This document shows positions 33,892 through 42,035 of a stretch of 60,115 nucleotides of DNA, in pieces. Made by a program: the position numbers and the translations under genes. Source of the DNA: Candidatus Sulfopaludibacter sp. SbA3 (lineage in GTDB: Bacteria; Acidobacteriota; Terriglobia; 20CM-2-55-15). The number at the start of each line of letters is the position of its first letter. The stretch's first letter is position 1. The DNA is taken from assembly GCA_945865815.1 (NCBI GenBank), contig CAMBFR010000011.1, positions 1 to 60,115 on the forward strand. The letters are read 5' to 3'. Below the pieces are notes generated by a model. It was not told where the DNA came from, did no database searches, and worked only from the letters and a program-made list of their open reading frames with translations.

Positions 33892-35588
33892 AGCGAAAGC
33901 GGATTTTCGTGAGCAGCGTGCAGCGGGAACTGGCGGTGGAACGGGCCGCGCTGCGCGACTACCTGCACGACGATCCGCTCCTGCGCCGCTTCTTCGACGT
34001 CTTCCTCTTCGAGGATCTGCCCGCCTCCGACCAGCGCGCCGGCGCGGTGTACCTGAACGAGGTCGCGCGGTGCGACGTGTATCTCGGCCTCTTCGGCCGC
34101 GAGTACGGCGCGCCGAACGCAGATGGACTCTCGCCGACCGAGCGGGAGTTCAATCGGGCCACCGAGCTTCTGAAGCCGCGCCTGATTTACGTCAAGGGCG
34201 CTGACGACAAAGTGCGGCACCCGAAGATGCGCGCGCTCATCCAGAGGGCGGGCTCCGAGCTGATTCGCCGGCGCTTCAACGACACCGCCGGCCTCCTGCC
34301 CGCCGTGTACGCCTCGCTTGTCGGTTGGCTGGAGGAGCGCCGGCTTCTCCTGAACGGCCCCTTCGATGCGGCGCCCTGCCCGAAGGCCACGCTGAAAGAC
34401 CTCGATCCGGCCCGCATGAAAGCGTTCATCCGGGACGCCCGCGCGTCGCGCGGTTTCCTGCTGCGCGAGTCGGCCACCGCCAGGCAACTGCTCACGCACT
34501 TGAACCTTCTCGATGACGGCCATCCGGCAAATGCGGCGGTGCTGGTCTTCGGACGGGCGCCGCAGCGCTTCCTGCCTTCGTCGGAGATCAAGTGCGCCCA
34601 CTTCCACGGCACGGAAGTGGCAAAGCCGATTCCTTCGTACCAGGTCTACAAGGGCACGGTCTTCGCCCTTGTGGATCAGGCCGTGGACTTCGTGATGTCG
34701 AAGCTGGCGCTTCGCGTCGGTACCCGCGCCGGCGGTGCGAAGGCGCCGGTAGCGTACGAGATCCCCCGCGAAGTGGTGGCCGAGGGCATTGTCAACGCGG
34801 TGGCCCACCGCGATTACGCAAGCAGCGGAAGCGTTCAAGTGATGCTGTTCGCCGACCGCCTCGAGATTTGGAATCCCGGCGGTCTGCCGGCGTCGTTGCC
34901 GCTCGCGCGCCTGCTTAAGCCGCACGGATCGGTGCCACACAATCCGCTGGTCGCCGAGCCGATGTATCTGACCCAGTACATCGAACGCCTGGGCACCGGC
35001 ATCGGCGACATGTTCCGCCGGTGCCGCGAGGCCGGGCTCCGGAAGCCGGCCTTCGCTGTCACGGACGGCATCAAGCTGACCATCTGGCGCGACGGCCGTT
35101 CCCCCGTCAACAGTTCGGTAGAAACTTCGGGGAAAACTTCGGGGAAAACTTCGGGGAAAACTGGCGATTTCATTGTCGCGCTGATGCAGGAGCAGCCGGA
35201 CATCACGATCCCTGAGATCGCCCAACGCCTTGGCAGGACAGCACGGGGCGTGGAATTGCAGCTCCGGCGGCTCCGGAAAGCGGAGGTCATCGGCCGCGTC
35301 GGTCCGGCAAAGGGAGGCCGCTGGGAGGTCTTGAATCGGGGTGAAAATGTCGGGGAAGGGGTCGGGGAAAAAGGTCGGGGAAAAAGGTCGGGGAAAAAAC
35401 TGACGGCCAACCAGCAAAGCATACTGGAGCTGCTGTTCCAGCATCCTATGATGGCTGCACCCGATCTGGCGGAGATCGTCGGAATTTCCGAGCGTAAGAT
35501 CGAGCAAAATATCGCCACTCTGAAGCGAATGGGACAACTGAAGAGGGTTGGCCCGGCCAAGGGCGGTCATTGGGAGGTCGTGAAGTAG
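33888..35588 (+). CDS. DUF4062 / RecG-like ATP-binding protein with tandem-repeat linkers and two winged helices
   Basis: A 566-residue protein. Residues ~1-110 form a DUF4062 domain (KRIFVSSVQRELAVERAALR). Residues ~160-400 match the RecG-like ATPase/transcriptional-regulator group (VVAEGIVNAVAHRDYASSGS, LEIWNPGGLPASLPL, YLTQYIERLGTGI). Then comes linker 1 (TSGK x3), a winged helix (IPEIAQRLGRTARGVELQLR), linker 2 (VGEG, VGEK and degenerate units), and a second winged helix (APDLAEIVGISERKIEQNIA). Both winged-helix units end in VGPAKGG-WEV, so the linker-wHTH block is a duplication. It overlaps hsdS by four bases; related genes often sit within type I loci, but their role is not established. 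Confidence 0.8.
   Translation: MKRKRIFVSSVQRELAVERAALRDYLHDDPLLRRFFDVFLFEDLPASDQRAGAVYLNEVARCDVYLGLFGREYGAPNADGLSPTEREFNRATELLKPRLIYVKGADDKVRHPKMRALIQRAGSELIRRRFNDTAGLLPAVYASLVGWLEERRLLLNGPFDAAPCPKATLKDLDPARMKAFIRDARASRGFLLRESATARQLLTHLNLLDDGHPANAAVLVFGRAPQRFLPSSEIKCAHFHGTEVAKPIPSYQVYKGTVFALVDQAVDFVMSKLALRVGTRAGGAKAPVAYEIPREVVAEGIVNAVAHRDYASSGSVQVMLFADRLEIWNPGGLPASLPLARLLKPHGSVPHNPLVAEPMYLTQYIERLGTGIGDMFRRCREAGLRKPAFAVTDGIKLTIWRDGRSPVNSSVETSGKTSGKTSGKTGDFIVALMQEQPDITIPEIAQRLGRTARGVELQLRRLRKAEVIGRVGPAKGGRWEVLNRGENVGEGVGEKGRGKRSGKKLTANQQSILELLFQHPMMAAPDLAEIVGISERKIEQNIATLKRMGQLKRVGPAKGGHWEVVK
35124..35159 (+). repeat. Coding tandem repeat, 3 x 12 bp
   Basis: Three exact copies of ACTTCGGGGAAA, each encoding TSGK, in the first linker of the DUF4062/RecG-like gene. 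The unit is a multiple of three, so copy-number change would alter linker length without shifting the frame. Confidence 0.95.
35349..35400 (+). repeat. Coding tandem repeat with 13-bp units
   Basis: Units: GTCGGGGAAGGG (12 bp), GTCGGGGAAAAAG twice (13 bp each), GTCGGGGAAAAAAC (14 bp). Because 13 is not divisible by three, each unit is read in a different frame (VGEK, then RGKR, then SGKK). Gain or loss of one unit, or slippage in an A5/A6 run, would shift the frame of the C-terminal winged helix. Confidence 0.95.
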
Positions 35589-35642
35589 ACCACTACGGGA
35601 TCTTGATGTTGCTTGCCCCTTCGGGCTAGCGTAAGGGCCAAT

Positions 35643-35897
35643 ATGAGCCTCGAAATCAAATCCGATCAGGAAGCAAAGATCGCTGCACTTGCCGCCAGTA
35701 TGGGTCGTGACAAGACAGACATCCTCGAACAGGTGATTGACAGCTATTTCGATGACCTGGATGACGTCCGCAAGATTCTTGACCGCCGGTACGACGACTT
35801 CAAGAGCGGCCGCGTCCAGAGTCTTACGCCGGAGGAATCCCGCGATCATGTCGATCGACGCAAACGAGAGTTCTTGAAGCAGCGTCATGAGCCCTGA
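35643..35897 (+). CDS. Ribbon-helix-helix antitoxin-like protein
   Basis: An 84-residue protein starting MSLEIKSDQEAKIAALAASM, then GRDKTDILEQVIDSYFDDLD, a ribbon-helix-helix N-terminal domain, followed by an extended charged tail that in ParD/RelB-like antitoxins wraps the toxin. Its stop codon overlaps an ATG at 35887, the standard site for a toxin start, but that frame ends after ten codons. It is therefore an orphan antitoxin in the restriction locus. A GCCCCTTCGGGC hairpin precedes it. Confidence 0.7.
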   Translation: MSLEIKSDQEAKIAALAASMGRDKTDILEQVIDSYFDDLDDVRKILDRRYDDFKSGRVQSLTPEESRDHVDRRKREFLKQRHEP

Positions 35898-35919
35898 CTA
35901 CAAAGGCGTTCCAGTTTAG
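35887..35919 (+). pseudogene. Possible toxin start remnant (10 codons)
   Basis: ATG overlapping the antitoxin stop, encoding MSPDYKGVPV then TAG. The MSP-Y opening resembles RelE/ParE-type toxin N-termini, but the match is too short to be sure. No further toxin-like sequence is seen before the convergent DUF2442 gene. Confidence 0.3.
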
Positions 35920-35935
35920 CGATGGGATTCGCTTC

Positions 35936-36238
35936 TTACCGTCGGGGCGGGCGCGCCGACAACCAGCGCTCGAATGACTTCCGGCTTTCACCGCTTCGGT
36001 TTCCTGCCAGAAGGCCTTGGACTCCGATATGTTCGTCGAGGTCGGGCCACTCGATGGCGTAGCCTTTGCCCAGAAGAGTCCAGTTCCGCTGTTCTTTGCG
36101 CCCGGCCTGTGCGAGGCGTGGATACCATTCCAAAGGCACTGCAAGAGTCCGGCCATCGACGAAATCGACAATCAATTTCTCGCTGCGGATGGCGATTTTC
36201 AGAGCTTTCGGTTCATTTTGAAAAGTCAAAGTAGTCAT
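35936..36238 (-). CDS. DUF2442-domain protein
   Basis: About 100 residues from ATG 36238, starting MTTLTFQNEPKALKIAIRSE, with VDFVDGRTLAVPLEWYPRLA and EWPDLDEHIGVQGLL, the DUF2442 pattern. It overlaps the DUF4160 gene by 26 bases. Such DUF4160/DUF2442 pairs are suspected two-component toxin-antitoxin-like modules; the biochemical role is unproven. A longer frame reaching 36301 would extend further into the upstream gene and is not preferred. Confidence 0.78.
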   Translation of the reverse strand: MTTLTFQNEPKALKIAIRSEKLIVDFVDGRTLAVPLEWYPRLAQAGRKEQRNWTLLGKGYAIEWPDLDEHIGVQGLLAGNRSGESRKSFERWLSARPPRR

Positions 36239-36455
36239 GCCAAGCCTCGACGAGCATTGTCTCATATTGCGCCAGGAGACGGGCGATGCGGTCCAGTTCA
36301 TGCTGTCTGAACCCGTCGTTCGTTTCCAGCGTTACAGGCTTCAGCCAGAACTTCGCGATCTGCCGATCGCGCTTTACATGGATGTGGACCGGTTCGTCTT
36401 GATCCGAACTGAAGAAGACGAACCGGTATGGACCAACCTGCAGGACGCACGGCAT
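36213..36455 (-). CDS. DUF4160-domain protein
   Basis: An 80-residue protein from ATG 36455: MPCVLQVGPYRFVFFSSDQD, EPVHIHVKRDRQIAKFWLKP, then a C-terminal helix with HELDRIARLLAQYE and EAWHDYF. This matches DUF4160 over its full usual length, and the MPxVL opening favours this start over ATG 36486. It is first in a two-gene unit with DUF2442, antisense to the flanking restriction genes. Confidence 0.78.
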   Translation of the reverse strand: MPCVLQVGPYRFVFFSSDQDEPVHIHVKRDRQIAKFWLKPVTLETNDGFRQHELDRIARLLAQYETMLVEAWHDYFDFSK

Positions 36456-36521
36456 GACCCGCGTCAAATGCAGGTCTTGTTCCATTCGTAAACGATTGAG
36501 TGAGCATTGGCTCTTGTCTAT

Positions 36522-36535
36522 TTGTCGCGACAAAC
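36522..36535. promoter_or_regulatory. Candidate operator palindrome TTTGTCGCGACAAA
   Basis: A perfect 14-bp palindrome in the divergent interval between the DUF4160 start and hsdR. Its position suits an autoregulatory operator for the DUF4160/DUF2442 pair or a control site for hsdR. Functional role is inference. Confidence 0.4.
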
Positions 36536-36615
36536 GGCGAAAGAAAGGTCGCAGAAACGCCGATTTGGCGACTTCCAGTCCTTCCTATAGTTGATATGAC
36601 CGGCTCAGGCGGGGC

Positions 36616-39600
36616 ATGATGCAGAACCTGCTTTCCTGGAAGGATTCGAGGGATATGAATATCGGCCAACCCGAACGCGCCACTCAGAACCGCGTCATCA
36701 AGCTCTTCCGCGATGAGCTCAAATACCGTTACCTGGGCGACTGGACCGAACGCGACGGCAACACGAACATCGAAACGCACCTGCTGACGCCCTTTTTGAT
36801 CCGAAGCGGCTACAGCGCGGCACAAGTGAACAGGGCCATCGGCCTGCTCTGCGCCGAAGCGGACAAACACAGTCGAGGCCTATACGGGAACAACCAGGCG
36901 GTTTACGGCCTGCTGCGTTACGGCGTTCCGGTGAAGACCGAGGCCGGCAAGGTGACGGACACCGTTCACCTCATTAACTGGCAGGAACCGGACCAGAACG
37001 ACTTTGCCATCGCCGAGGAGGTGACGCTCAAGGGGAACCACGAGCGGCGGCCCGACCTCGTCCTGTATGTGAACGGCATTGCCGTCGGCGTGCTCGAGTT
37101 GAAGAACAGCCGCGTTTCAATCGGCGACGGCATCCGCCAAAACCTTTCCAACCAGCAACCCGAGTTCAATGAGTGGTTCTTCAGCACCGTGCAGTTCATC
37201 TTCGCTGGAAACGACTCCGAGGGACTGCAATACGGAACCATAGGCACGCCTGAAAAGTATTTCCTGAAGTGGAAAGAAGATGAACAGGACAACAGCCGAT
37301 TCAAGCTGGACAAGTATCTGCTCAAGATGTGCGCCAAACATCGGCTGATCGAGATGATGCACGATTTTGTGCTTTTCGACGGAGGCGTGAAGAAGCTGCC
37401 CCGCGTTCACCAGTACTTCGGCGTCAAGGCCGCTCAAAAACATGCGCGGGAGCGCAAAGGCGGAATCATCTGGCACACGCAGGGGAGCGGCAAGAGCATC
37501 GTGATGGTGTTCCTGGCGAAGTGGATTCTGGAGAACAACGCCAATGCCCGCGTTGCCATCATCACGGACCGCGACGAACTGGACAAACAGATCGAACGGG
37601 TCTTCACCGAAGCGGGCGAGCCGATCCAGCGCACCAGCAGCGGGCGGGACTTGATGAAGCAGTTGGCGCAGGCGACCCCTCGCCTGCTGTGCTCCCTGGT
37701 TCATAAATTCGGCAAGCGGGATGTGGACGACTTCGACGCTTTCATCAAGGAACTGGAAGCGCAGCCCACCCAGACAGCGGGCGAGGTCTTTGTTTTCGTG
37801 GACGAATGTCACCGCACGCAGACCGGCAAACTGCACCGGGTGATGAAAGCCATGATGCCCAACGCCGTGTTCATCGGCTTCACCGGCACGCCGTTGCTCA
37901 AGCAGGACAAGGCTACCAGCCTGGAAGTCTTTGGCGGCTACATCCACACTTACAAGTTCAGTGAGGGCGTGGAAGACGGCGTGGTGCTCGACCTCGTCTA
38001 TGAGGCGCGCGACATCGATCAGCAACTGGGCTCCGAGGACAAGATCGACGCGTGGTTTGAGGCCAAGACCCGAGGGCTCAACGACTGGCAGAAAGACGAG
38101 CTGAAGAAGCAGTGGGGCACGATGCAGAAGGTCCTCAGCTCGAAGTCCCGCATGGACCGGCTGGTGAGTGACATCGTCTTCGACTTCAACATCAAACCCC
38201 GGCTTTCCAGCGAAAGGGGCAATGCCATCCTGGTGGCCTCCAGCATCTACGAGGCGTGCAAGTATTTCACCCTCTTCCAGAAAACGCGATTCAAGGACAA
38301 GTGCGCCGTCGTGACCTCCTACAATCCCCAGGCACAAGACGTGACCAAAGAAGAAACAGGCGCGAACACGGAAACCGACAAGCAGTTCCTGTACAACACC
38401 TACACCGAGCTGCTGAAGGACGTCGAGGCCAGGCCCGGCATGACAAAGACAGAGACCTACGAGGAGCGCGCGAAGGCCCTGTTCACGAAGGAGCCCGCCA
38501 ACATGAAGCTTCTCGTCGTGGTGGACAAGTTGCTCACCGGCTTCGACGCCCCGCCCTGCACCTATCTCTACATCGACAAGTCCATGCAGGACCACGGCCT
38601 GTTCCAGGCGATCTGCCGCACCAACCGGCTGGACGGCGACGACAAGGACTTCGGTTACGTCGTGGACTACAAGGACTTGTTCAAGAAGGTCGAGAACGCC
38701 ATGGCTGTATACACCTCAGAGCTGGATCAGAGCGCGGGCGGGGCCGCCCCCGAGGTGCTGCTGCAGGATCGCCTCCGGAAAGGGAAGGAACGCCTCGACA
38801 ACGCGCTCGAAACCCTGGCGTTGCTGTGCGAGCCGGTGGAGCCGCCAAAGGGAGAGTTGGAACACATCCATTACTTCTGCGGCAACACAGAGATTCCCGA
38901 AGATCTCAAGGAACGCGAACCGCACAGGGCCGCGCTCTACAAGGCCACGGTGGCGCTGGTGCGCGCCTACGCCAACATCGCCGATGAACTGGAAGCCGCC
39001 GGATACCAAAGCGCCGAGATCATCCGAATCAAGCAGCTACTGGACCATTACCTGAACGTTCGCGAGATCATCCGCAAAGCCAGCGGCGAGAGCCTCGACC
39101 TGAAGGCTTACGAGGCCGATATGCGGCACCTCATCGACACCTACATCGAAGCCAGTGAGCCCAGGAAGATTTCGCCCTTCGACAACATGAGCCTGCTGGA
39201 TCTGATCGTGAAGACCGGCATTGCCGGCGTGATCGCAGCGCAGCTCGGCGGCTTGAAGGGAAACAAGAACGCCATAGCCGAGACTATCGAGAACAATGTC
39301 CGCAGCAAGATCATCAAGGAACACCTGAACGACCCCGCCTATTTCGAGAACATGTCCGCCCTTCTCGACGAAATCATCGCCGCCCGGAAAGCGAAGGCAA
39401 TCGAGTATGAGGAATACTTGAAACGGATCGCCGAGCTGGCCAGGAAAGTGGAGGCAGGCCACGCCGAAGACACACCGGAGCGACTGAATACACCGGGCCG
39501 CCGCGCTTTATACAACAACCTGAATCAGAACGAAGAACTGGCCATCAAGATTGACGATGCCGTTAAGAAGGTCCGGCCTGACGGGTGGCGCGGAGTCCAA

Positions 39601-39702
39601 ACTCGCGAGCAAGTCATAAAAGGGGCGTTGTATGAGGTATTGCACGATGAGGTTCAGGTGGAACGCATCTTCCTGATCCTTAAAGCGCAGAGCGAATACT
39701 GA
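36616..39702 (+). CDS. hsdR: Type I restriction endonuclease subunit R
   Basis: A 1,028-residue protein. The nuclease domain has ERRPDLVLYVNGIAVGVLEL then KN (PD-ELK-type active site, about residues 140-160). The translocase has Walker A IWHTQGSGKS near 290, VDECHR (DEAD-like) near 395 and FTGTPLLK, followed by helicase domain 2 (VVDKLLTGFDAPP, ICRTNRLDGD). HsdR cleaves unmodified DNA after ATP-driven translocation. The start may be 36616 or ATG 36655 (MNIGQPERATQ), which has GAGGGAT close by. It is intact, whereas hsdM is frameshifted. Confidence 0.93.
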   Translation: MMQNLLSWKDSRDMNIGQPERATQNRVIKLFRDELKYRYLGDWTERDGNTNIETHLLTPFLIRSGYSAAQVNRAIGLLCAEADKHSRGLYGNNQAVYGLLRYGVPVKTEAGKVTDTVHLINWQEPDQNDFAIAEEVTLKGNHERRPDLVLYVNGIAVGVLELKNSRVSIGDGIRQNLSNQQPEFNEWFFSTVQFIFAGNDSEGLQYGTIGTPEKYFLKWKEDEQDNSRFKLDKYLLKMCAKHRLIEMMHDFVLFDGGVKKLPRVHQYFGVKAAQKHARERKGGIIWHTQGSGKSIVMVFLAKWILENNANARVAIITDRDELDKQIERVFTEAGEPIQRTSSGRDLMKQLAQATPRLLCSLVHKFGKRDVDDFDAFIKELEAQPTQTAGEVFVFVDECHRTQTGKLHRVMKAMMPNAVFIGFTGTPLLKQDKATSLEVFGGYIHTYKFSEGVEDGVVLDLVYEARDIDQQLGSEDKIDAWFEAKTRGLNDWQKDELKKQWGTMQKVLSSKSRMDRLVSDIVFDFNIKPRLSSERGNAILVASSIYEACKYFTLFQKTRFKDKCAVVTSYNPQAQDVTKEETGANTETDKQFLYNTYTELLKDVEARPGMTKTETYEERAKALFTKEPANMKLLVVVDKLLTGFDAPPCTYLYIDKSMQDHGLFQAICRTNRLDGDDKDFGYVVDYKDLFKKVENAMAVYTSELDQSAGGAAPEVLLQDRLRKGKERLDNALETLALLCEPVEPPKGELEHIHYFCGNTEIPEDLKEREPHRAALYKATVALVRAYANIADELEAAGYQSAEIIRIKQLLDHYLNVREIIRKASGESLDLKAYEADMRHLIDTYIEASEPRKISPFDNMSLLDLIVKTGIAGVIAAQLGGLKGNKNAIAETIENNVRSKIIKEHLNDPAYFENMSALLDEIIAARKAKAIEYEEYLKRIAELARKVEAGHAEDTPERLNTPGRRALYNNLNQNEELAIKIDDAVKKVRPDGWRGVQTREQVIKGALYEVLHDEVQVERIFLILKAQSEY

Positions 39703-40418
39703 TGTCTACGAAGATCGGGCTGGGTGAAATTTCCGTCGAGGTGGTAAAAAAGGACATCAAGAACGTTCACTTAAGCGTCTATCCTCCCGCCGGGCGAGTG
39801 CGAATCTCCGCTCCGCTGCGGATGAGTCTCGCGGCCATTCGCGTCTTTGCCATTTCGAAACTCGGCTGGATCAGGCAACAGCAGAACAAGCTGCGAGGGC
39901 AGGAGCGCGAAACGCCCCGCGAGTATCTCGATCGTGAGAGCCATTACGTGTGGGGAAAACGTTACCTGCTTGAAGTGAAGGAAAGCGATGCCGCGCCCGC
40001 CGTCGAGCTCAGGCATAAGAAGATTCATCTGCGGGTGCGCCAGGGCCCGGGCAATGAAAAGAAGCAGGCCATTCTCGAAGAATGGTATCGGGAGCAGCTC
40101 AAGCGGGCCGTTCCACCATTGATCGCCAGGTGGGAGCCCCTCATCGGCGTCAAGGTGAACCGATTCTTTACGCAAAGGATGAAAACGAAATGGGGTGGCT
40201 GCCGCCCTGGGTCCGGAAGCATACGGCTCAATACGGAGCTGGCCAGGAAACCGCCGCAATGCCTCGAATACATCCTGGTGCATGAAATGATCCACCTGCT
40301 GGAGTCCACGCACAGCGCCCGTTTCGTGGACTTGATGAATCAGTTCATGCCGCAGTGGCGATTTTACCGCGCCGAGTTAAACCGGCTGCCCGTGCGGCAT
40401 GAGGAGTGGGGTTATTAG
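39702..40418 (+). CDS. YgjP/DUF45-type zinc metallopeptidase
   Basis: A 238-residue protein with the HExxH motif in ILVHEMIHLLESTHSARF near residue 190 and the family marker TKWGGCRPGSGSIRLNTELA before it. The N-terminus (VVKKDIKNVHLSVYPPAGRV) fits the same group. It overlaps hsdR by one base. YgjP-like peptidases are common neighbours of type I restriction systems, where they may process or turn over a subunit; this is inference. Confidence 0.85.
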   Translation: MSTKIGLGEISVEVVKKDIKNVHLSVYPPAGRVRISAPLRMSLAAIRVFAISKLGWIRQQQNKLRGQERETPREYLDRESHYVWGKRYLLEVKESDAAPAVELRHKKIHLRVRQGPGNEKKQAILEEWYREQLKRAVPPLIARWEPLIGVKVNRFFTQRMKTKWGGCRPGSGSIRLNTELARKPPQCLEYILVHEMIHLLESTHSARFVDLMNQFMPQWRFYRAELNRLPVRHEEWGY

Positions 40419-40438
40419 CAGTCCGCGTTCATCGAGGT

Positions 40439-41509
40439 TCAGCGCGCGCCCGCCGCGCATTCACTCAGGTCTTCGAGCATATTTCCGAAATCCGAATTCA
40501 ATCCTGCGCCATTGCCGAATCTGCCTCCGCGAATCGAGCGTATGAACATGCTCGTCTCATCAAGGGGGAGCGCGGAAGCGTTTCCGCAGAAATTGTTCCA
40601 GATGCCGTCCTGCCGGAGGAACTGTTCGACGTTGGAGAGATAGAAGGCCGACACCATGGCCTTCTTGTCCTTCAGGTATTGACCCACGGCGCGGATCGCC
40701 TTCGGTCCGGCAAAGTTGCCGACCAGGGGCACGACCAAATTCTTCTTTTCAAGATCTTTCAGAAACACGAAATTTTCTTCGCTGGCCAGGTAGCTGCGCG
40801 AGCGGCCCATTTCATCGGTTGCCGTCATCAGTTCGGCGTAGGTCACGCGGTTTCCGCCGAAACCACCGGTGCTCGACGAGTAATTAATGTCGGACCCGAA
40901 CCGCGTGAAAGTGCGGTAAACGTATTCGATGCCGCGAATGTCAGCGGCGGAAAGCGGCAGGCTGTGGGTTGCCGTGAGGTCCTCAAGAATTGCGCTCAGG
41001 TTTGCCGAGTAGAGCGACTCGCTGGGTGCGGCCTTGGCGATGGCGTCGAAGATCTCAGTTGCCGTGGACTGCGCCCCGAGTCCGTCCGGACGTTTCCTTG
41101 CGAAAAGCCGCGCCACGAAATCCGCCCGATCCGCCGACAATTCAAACAGCGCCTTGTACATCAGGTGGACGTGCATATTGCCCCGCCGAATATCGAAGAT
41201 GAACGCCATCTTCGGCTTCAGCGCCGTCATGTACGTGAAGTTCTGCTCCGGCCCCACCCCGAGGTAAACGCGATCGGTTTTGGCTGTGCGTGTCAAGTCG
41301 GGAAGGACGTACTGAAAGAAGACTTCGTTCGAGAGCAGATTGTCGCTCCTGAAGAAGCCGTCCGGTTCGGAGAAATCCGCGATGAGCTGCCAGAATTCGC
41401 GATCGCTGAGTTCGGCCGGAACCGATTGTGCGTTTGCGATGGTTGCGGCAAGGATCAGCGCCGCAAGAAAAAGGTACCGTGCAATGGCGGGAACTGATTT
41501 TCGGCTCAT
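40439..41509 (-). CDS. Secreted protein of unknown function, paralogue A
   Basis: A 356-residue protein with a signal peptide (YLFLAALILAATIANAQ). The mature part reads LSDREFWQLIADFSEPDGFF then RSDNLLSNEVFFQYVL, a nucleotide-binding-like VYLGVGPEQNFTYMTALKPK then MAFIFDIRRGN, and late YLKDKKAMVSAFYLSNVEQF. The GVGPEQN...FDIRR stretch recalls a Rossmann methyltransferase motif I, yet the protein appears exported, which is odd for a SAM enzyme. It is clearly homologous to the protein at 42552-43649. Last gene of a four-gene operon (A'-B'-B-A). I do not recognise a characterised function. Confidence 0.7.
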   Translation of the reverse strand: MSRKSVPAIARYLFLAALILAATIANAQSVPAELSDREFWQLIADFSEPDGFFRSDNLLSNEVFFQYVLPDLTRTAKTDRVYLGVGPEQNFTYMTALKPKMAFIFDIRRGNMHVHLMYKALFELSADRADFVARLFARKRPDGLGAQSTATEIFDAIAKAAPSESLYSANLSAILEDLTATHSLPLSAADIRGIEYVYRTFTRFGSDINYSSSTGGFGGNRVTYAELMTATDEMGRSRSYLASEENFVFLKDLEKKNLVVPLVGNFAGPKAIRAVGQYLKDKKAMVSAFYLSNVEQFLRQDGIWNNFCGNASALPLDETSMFIRSIRGGRFGNGAGLNSDFGNMLEDLSECAAGAR

Positions 41510-41535
41510 GGCAGCCGATACTATCACAGCTGTTT

Positions 41536-42033
41536 TCAGGGCCGGAAGAACGTCAGCAGGCGGCCGCACGTCATGACGCCAATCCAGCAAACAAGCGAGA
41601 CAGCGGCCATGGTCCTGGCCGCCGGCGGGGCGTCGTCTCCAGGTTCGAGGACTCGAATCCGGTGGTAGACCGTCGTATAGAAGAGCATGACATTGATTCC
41701 GGCGCAGCCCATGAACACAAGCTTCCACCAGAACGCCGCGTTGTACATGTATTGAAAAGGATACGCGGTGAAGAAGAGGACTCCTGTGAGTACATTCAGC
41801 ATGTATCCCGCGATTCCCCACTTGATGAGCCGGTGCAGGCCGGGCAGCGACAGGTCCCTGGCCATCCCCAGCATGCGAAGATCGAACAGGCCAACCGTGC
41901 CGATCAACATCGATAGCCCGATGAAGTGAATGCTCTCGCTGATGGGCCACACCCACTGCCCATTGTCGCGGACGAACGAAGAGAGCGCCGTGCTTTCAAG
42001 CCAGAGTCGAAGCGATGTCAGCAGGGCTTCCAT
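41536..42033 (-). CDS. Four-TM membrane protein B (DUF6644-like)
   Basis: A 165-residue protein from ATG 42033, behind a CCGGAG site. Hydrophobic segments fall at about 27-47, 64-85, 97-117 and 135-155. The first carries SIHFIGLSMLIGTVGLFDLR then MLG, a histidine-bearing motif shared with the adjacent gene (FHTVGMGFLAGTNIAIDLRL). The H-x-x-G and DLR(M/L)LG pattern resembles an uncharacterised bacterial membrane family (DUF6644, from memory). The retained histidines would allow haem or metal binding, but that is speculation. Confidence 0.65.
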   Translation of the reverse strand: MEALLTSLRLWLESTALSSFVRDNGQWVWPISESIHFIGLSMLIGTVGLFDLRMLGMARDLSLPGLHRLIKWGIAGYMLNVLTGVLFFTAYPFQYMYNAAFWWKLVFMGCAGINVMLFYTTVYHRIRVLEPGDDAPPAARTMAAVSLVCWIGVMTCGRLLTFFRP

Positions 42034-42035
42034 GG

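Noticed and set aside
35124-35400. Short tandem repeats that might suggest a CRISPR array
   Set aside because: Units are 12-14 bp, directly adjacent without spacers, and inside a coding frame. No cas genes occur in the window.
33654-35888. Long open frame of ~744 codons on the minus strand
   Set aside because: It lies fully antisense to the DUF4062/RecG-like gene and the hsdS end, has no recognisable domain, and its composition is the mirror of GC-rich codon bias.
37117-38595. Minus-strand open frame of ~490 codons
   Set aside because: Antisense to the helicase region of hsdR, with no protein-family features.
41510-41956. Longer N-terminus for paralogue A
   Set aside because: It would run through the downstream half of membrane gene B in another frame. 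The signal peptide begins at 41509.
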